Assembly (NCBI RefSeq): GCF_018687495.1
Contig: NZ_CP061293.1
Location: 186,001-250,000 of the forward strand
DNA length: 64,000 bases
Direction: 5' to 3'
From: Polynucleobacter sp. MWH-Svant-W18
GTDB taxonomy: Bacteria > Pseudomonadota > Gammaproteobacteria > Burkholderiales > Burkholderiaceae
The position numbers and the translations under genes are program-made. The notes under the pieces are model-generated. The model saw only the letters and a list, made by a program, of their open reading frames with translations. It did not search any database and was not told the origin of the DNA. Shown here one piece after another: positions 60,676-64,000 of this stretch. The first letter of the stretch is position 1. Every line of letters begins with the position of its first letter.

Positions 60676-61605
60676 ATGGCGGTAAATCGTAAGGGCATCA
60701 TCTTGGCTGGGGGTTCTGGAACGCGTTTATATCCAGTGACTCAAGCAGTTTCGAAGCAGCTGATGCCTGTATACGATAAGCCAATGGTCTACTACCCATT
60801 AAGTACCCTGATGTTGGCTGGTATTCGAGATATTTTATTGATCTCCACTCCCCACGATACCCCCCGTTTTTCTGAGCTTTTAGGTGATGGTTCGCAATGG
60901 GGTTTAAATATTGAGTATTGTGTGCAACCCTCACCAGATGGTCTTGCTCAGGCATTCACTTTAGGTAAAAACTTTGTCGGCAATAATCCAAGCGCTTTGG
61001 TGTTGGGCGATAACATTTTTTATGGTCATGAATTAGTGGATCAATTGGATAGCGCTAACAATCGAGTATCCGGTGCCACTGTGTTTGCTTATCACGTGAA
61101 TGATCCAGAGCGCTACGGTGTAGTGGAGTTCGATAAAGACTACAAGGCGCTCTCAATTGAAGAAAAGCCGGCCAATCCCAGAAGTAATTATGCTGTTACG
61201 GGCCTCTATTTCTATGACAATCAGGTGTGCGACATTGCTGCTTCAATTAAGCCTAGCGCCCGTGGAGAGCTGGAAATTACTGATGTGAATCGTGCCTATC
61301 TTGCTAAGAATGAACTAAGTGTAGAGATCATGGGTCGCGGTTTTGCATGGCTGGATACGGGCACTCATGACTCATTATTAGACGCCGCTGGATTTATCGC
61401 TACATTACAAAAGCGCCAGGGCCTTATGGTTGCCTGTCCGGAGGAGATTGCTTACCGTCAGGGCTGGATTACTGCAGAGTTAGTAGAAAAAGTGGCTGCT
61501 CAGCTCAGTAAAAATAGTTATGGACAATATCTCCAGAAGATTTTGAAGGAGTTCAACAGCTCAGCCCAGCCAATTGCTTTGTCTGTAAAAAAGGCGGGTA
61601 AATGA
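60676..61605 (+). CDS. rfbA: Glucose-1-phosphate thymidylyltransferase
   Basis: First step of dTDP-L-rhamnose synthesis, making dTDP-glucose. The 309-aa nucleotidyltransferase has the signature [45 protein letters not shown], and the metal/sugar site [17 protein letters not shown]. Overlaps rfbC by 4 bp (ATGA), so translation is coupled. Allosteric inhibition by dTDP-rhamnose is known for the family. Confidence 0.97.
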   Translation: MAVNRKGIILAGGSGTRLYPVTQAVSKQLMPVYDKPMVYYPLSTLMLAGIRDILLISTPHDTPRFSELLGDGSQWGLNIEYCVQPSPDGLAQAFTLGKNFVGNNPSALVLGDNIFYGHELVDQLDSANNRVSGATVFAYHVNDPERYGVVEFDKDYKALSIEEKPANPRSNYAVTGLYFYDNQVCDIAASIKPSARGELEITDVNRAYLAKNELSVEIMGRGFAWLDTGTHDSLLDAAGFIATLQKRQGLMVACPEEIAYRQGWITAELVEKVAAQLSKNSYGQYLQKILKEFNSSAQPIALSVKKAGK

Positions 61606-62168
61606 GCATGCCCTCTAAGCTCCAAGTAACAGCTACTGCGATTCATGACGTGTTAATTATTGAGCCAAAGGTATTTGGTGATGAGCGTGGTTGGTTCACC
61701 GAATCTTTTAACGCCATTGACTTTGCAAATGCGACTGGTTTAGATGTCGAGTTTGTACAAGATAACCATTCTTTTTCTCGCCAATGGACTTTGCGCGGTC
61801 TTCACTATCAGCTTGAACAAACCCAGGGAAAATTGGTGCGTGTTGTAGCGGGTAGTGTGTTTGATGTCGTAGTGGATATTCGCAGGGACTCGCCGAGCTA
61901 TGGCAAATGGGTCGGAGTTGAGTTGAGCGCTCACAATCATAAGCAAATTTGGATTCCTCCCAAGCTCGCCCATGGATTTTTGGTGCTCACGGAAACCGCT
62001 GAGTTTGTTTATAAAACTACGGACTACTATCACCCACAAAGCGAAGCCTGTTTGGTATGGAATGATCCAAGCATTGGCATTGAGTGGCCTTTGCCATCCG
62101 GGGTCACTCCTAATTTAAATACTAAAGATGCCGCTGGCTTACTTTGGGATGCTGCGCCGAAGTTTTAA
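61602..62168 (+). CDS. rfbC: dTDP-4-dehydrorhamnose 3,5-epimerase
   Basis: Epimerises C3 and C5 of dTDP-4-keto-6-deoxyglucose. The 188-aa cupin has [31 protein letters not shown] (His/Arg active site), [24 protein letters not shown] and [12 protein letters not shown]. It closes the four-gene rhamnose operon; waaC begins 6 bp later, so co-transcription is likely. Confidence 0.96.
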   Translation: MSMPSKLQVTATAIHDVLIIEPKVFGDERGWFTESFNAIDFANATGLDVEFVQDNHSFSRQWTLRGLHYQLEQTQGKLVRVVAGSVFDVVVDIRRDSPSYGKWVGVELSAHNHKQIWIPPKLAHGFLVLTETAEFVYKTTDYYHPQSEACLVWNDPSIGIEWPLPSGVTPNLNTKDAAGLLWDAAPKF

Positions 62169-62174
62169 GCTCCC

Positions 62175-63224
62175 ATGGGCAATCTATCCGTAAATAATTC
62201 TACCGGCTCACCAAAAATTTTATTGGTGAAACTCTCCTCGCTTGGGGATGTATTGCACAACTTACCGATTGTTTGGGATTTACGTGCTCGCTTGCCCGAT
62301 GCGCAAATTGATTGGGTGGTTGAAGAGGGTTACGTACATCTGCTTGAACCACTCTTAACAAAGGATGGATTTAAGGGGATTGATCACATTATTCCTTTTG
62401 GTCTGCGTCGCTGGAAAAAGCATCTTTTCAAGCTCGAAACCTGGCGGCAATTCTTTGCATTTAAGAAGCAGTTACAAGCCACCCAATATGACTACGTGAT
62501 TGAAACTCAAGGACTCTTAAAGTCAGCCTTGGTTTGTGCGCTGACTAATAAATCTTCCAATACTGTTGTCGCAGGATTAGCAAATGCCACTGAGTACTCT
62601 GGATATGAACCGATTGCCCGCACTTTTTATAATCAATGTGTTCAAGTTCCCATTCACTGCCATGCGGTAGATCGCTCACGCTGGGTCATGTGCTCTGCCT
62701 TTGATTGGCCTTTGCTGGGTCGCGAAGATACTCCTTCATTCTATGCGGATTTATTTGCACAATCGCTCGCTGAACAGACTGTGGAGGGCATCAAAAAGCC
62801 TTATGTATTGTGCTTTCATTCAACGGCTAGAGAAGCTAAGCGCTGGTCAAATGAAAACTGGATTGAGTTGGGCAAAGCACTCTCCAGTCGTGGCTACCAA
62901 ATCGTCTTACCTTGGGGTAGCCCTATTGAAAAAGAAATCAGCACTCACATTGCCAAACATATTCCAGGGGCGCTAGTTCCTCCAGCATTTTCAATTGAAG
63001 AGGCCTTCTCGGTCATTGCTGGTGCAGTGCTGACGGTTGGCGTAGACACCGGCCTGACACACTTGGCTGCCGTCTTAGGAAAACCAACAGTAGAGATTTA
63101 TTGCGATTCACCGCGTTGGAAGACCGAGGGCTACTGGGCAAAAAATATTTGCAATGTTGGTGATATCAATAATCCACCAAGCGCTACTGAGGTAGTGAAC
63201 GCCTCATTAAGTTTGTTGCCCTGA
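62175..63224 (+). CDS. waaC: Lipopolysaccharide heptosyltransferase I
   Basis: Adds the first L-glycero-D-manno-heptose to Kdo in the LPS core. The 349-aa GT9 protein has ILLVKLSSLGDVLHNLPIV, VDWVVEEGYVHLLE, STAREAKRWSNENW and GVDTGLTHLAAVLGKPTVEIY (ADP-heptose site). Its place next to the rhamnose genes ties the locus to LPS rather than to a free capsule. Ends 2 bp from the convergent TolC-like gene with no clear terminator. Confidence 0.93.
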   Translation: MGNLSVNNSTGSPKILLVKLSSLGDVLHNLPIVWDLRARLPDAQIDWVVEEGYVHLLEPLLTKDGFKGIDHIIPFGLRRWKKHLFKLETWRQFFAFKKQLQATQYDYVIETQGLLKSALVCALTNKSSNTVVAGLANATEYSGYEPIARTFYNQCVQVPIHCHAVDRSRWVMCSAFDWPLLGREDTPSFYADLFAQSLAEQTVEGIKKPYVLCFHSTAREAKRWSNENWIELGKALSSRGYQIVLPWGSPIEKEISTHIAKHIPGALVPPAFSIEEAFSVIAGAVLTVGVDTGLTHLAAVLGKPTVEIYCDSPRWKTEGYWAKNICNVGDINNPPSATEVVNASLSLLP

Positions 63225-63225
63225 T

Positions 63226-64000
63226 CTAGCGAAGTAGGGTATTGATCGAGATTAAATCTTCATCCGTCAATGCTGCTGCATGGGCTTTTAGCTTAATAGC
63301 ATTAAGAATCGTGTTGTAACGAGCCTGCTGGAGTTGTGATCTTGTGGTGATGAGCGTATCGAGTGCGATTAAGACATCGATATTGATCAAGGTACCCACC
63401 TGAAATCCTAGCTTGCTAGATTCCAAGGCGGAGCTTGATGAACGCTCGGCAGCTTCAAAAGCTTTCACACTCGCAAGTCCGCCATAAAAGCCTGTAAATG
63501 CTGTTCTAGTGCTTTGGGCTGCGGTACGCCTTGCATTGTCATAGTTTGCCTTTGCCTGATCGACTAGAGCAGCATTTTGACGTATCAAAGAAGTGTTATA
63601 GCCACCAGACACTAAAGGGATGGTCATTTGTAGGGCGATCGTATTGTTATATACATTGGTGTTTGAAGGTGTATAGCTATTCGGTGTGCCATTGGAGGTG
63701 TTGTAGCCGCTAGTACCTACAAAATTCAGGGATGGATAGTTCAGGGCTTGGGCTGCACGATAAGTGCTTTCCGCAAGACTGACTGAAAGTTGATTCGCTA
63801 ATACGTTAAAGTTTGCGGCTTCTGCTTGGTTAATCCAGTCTTCCATTGTTTGCCCTGGAGGCAATTGTGGATTGACCGATTCAGCAATCGGAATACCTTT
63901 GTTGTCTTTGCTTTTTGATCGCGGGTCTCTTAGAACCCCATCAATTTTCGCTTCCTTCACCAATGGCTTTAGAGGGCCAACAGGATGTCCCACAAGTTGT
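63226..64000 (-). CDS. TolC-family outer membrane efflux protein (5' part outside window)
   Basis: C-terminal portion of an outer-membrane channel for type I secretion or efflux. The frame is open through base 64000, so the N-terminus is missing; 258 codons are visible. LSVSLAESTYRAAQALNYPSL (long helix), FVGTSGYNTSN (beta strand), and the second repeat ALQMTIPLVSGGYNTSLIRQ with GFQVGTLINIDVLIALDTL are TolC-type repeats. It converges on waaC with a 1-bp gap. The partner pump is unseen. Confidence 0.92.
   Translation of the reverse strand, partial: QLVGHPVGPLKPLVKEAKIDGVLRDPRSKSKDNKGIPIAESVNPQLPPGQTMEDWINQAEAANFNVLANQLSVSLAESTYRAAQALNYPSLNFVGTSGYNTSNGTPNSYTPSNTNVYNNTIALQMTIPLVSGGYNTSLIRQNAALVDQAKANYDNARRTAAQSTRTAFTGFYGGLASVKAFEAAERSSSSALESSKLGFQVGTLINIDVLIALDTLITTRSQLQQARYNTILNAIKLKAHAAALTDEDLISINTLLR

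Overview
The window is a dense, mostly housekeeping stretch of a betaproteobacterial chromosome. Gene order and protein content fit Burkholderiales, and a small freshwater Polynucleobacter-like genome is the best guess. Reasons are the moderate base composition by eye, very short intergenic gaps, the blocks aroQ-accB-accC-prmA, fur/bamE-dapB-leuS-lptE-holA-proA and yqgE-ruvX-pyrR-pyrB, and a lysine/alanine-rich histone H1-like protein. The genus is inference, since no database search was possible. I saw no tRNA, rRNA, CRISPR array, insertion sequence or prophage.

Layout. 1-4.7 kb: proS (cut by the left edge), ffh, a CcsA-type cytochrome c assembly protein, and an AmpD amidase fused to a PP0621-like membrane/zinc-ribbon domain. 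4.7-9.2 kb: class Ia ribonucleotide reductase nrdAB, behind a promoter overlapped by two NrdR-type boxes. 9.2-9.95 kb: a possible structured RNA with its own terminator, then a histone H1-like gene with what looks like a programmed -1 frameshift signal. 10-15.6 kb (minus strand): tlpA-aroQ-accB-accC-prmA-pfkB, with PrmA fused to a DUF3426-like domain. 15.7-22.4 kb (plus): mpl, SDR, RNase II-type, tonB, aroE, mtgA. 22.4-34 kb: pyrF, corA, pncC-pgpA-thiL, maeB, an orphan barstar-like gene, rsmE, tkt, gap, fur. 34-45 kb: bamE to hemL. 45-50.6 kb: apaH, phrB, ydcF-like, yqgE-ruvX-pyrR-pyrB.

50.6-64 kb is the accessory part: a surface polysaccharide locus. A glycosyltransferase follows pyrB directly, then two domain-of-unknown-function transferase-like proteins, an O-antigen ligase/polymerase-type membrane protein, several GT-A-like proteins (two on the opposite strand), the dTDP-rhamnose set rfbB-rfbD-rfbA-rfbC, heptosyltransferase waaC, and the 3' part of a TolC-like gene cut by the right edge. 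The 53.7-58.5 kb core looks more A+T rich than its surroundings, as expected for exchanged O-antigen genes. No flippase or ABC exporter lies inside the window.

The observation most worth testing is at 9775-9897. The heptamer A AAA AAG, six spacer bases and an 8-bp hairpin sit exactly where the histone-like frame stops. The -1 frame continues the same Lys/Ala/Pro composition for 38 codons and ends in WPFPTGTRP. Also notable are two fusions of genes that are normally neighbours (PP0621-AmpD and PrmA-DUF3426) and a barstar-like gene without an adjacent RNase.
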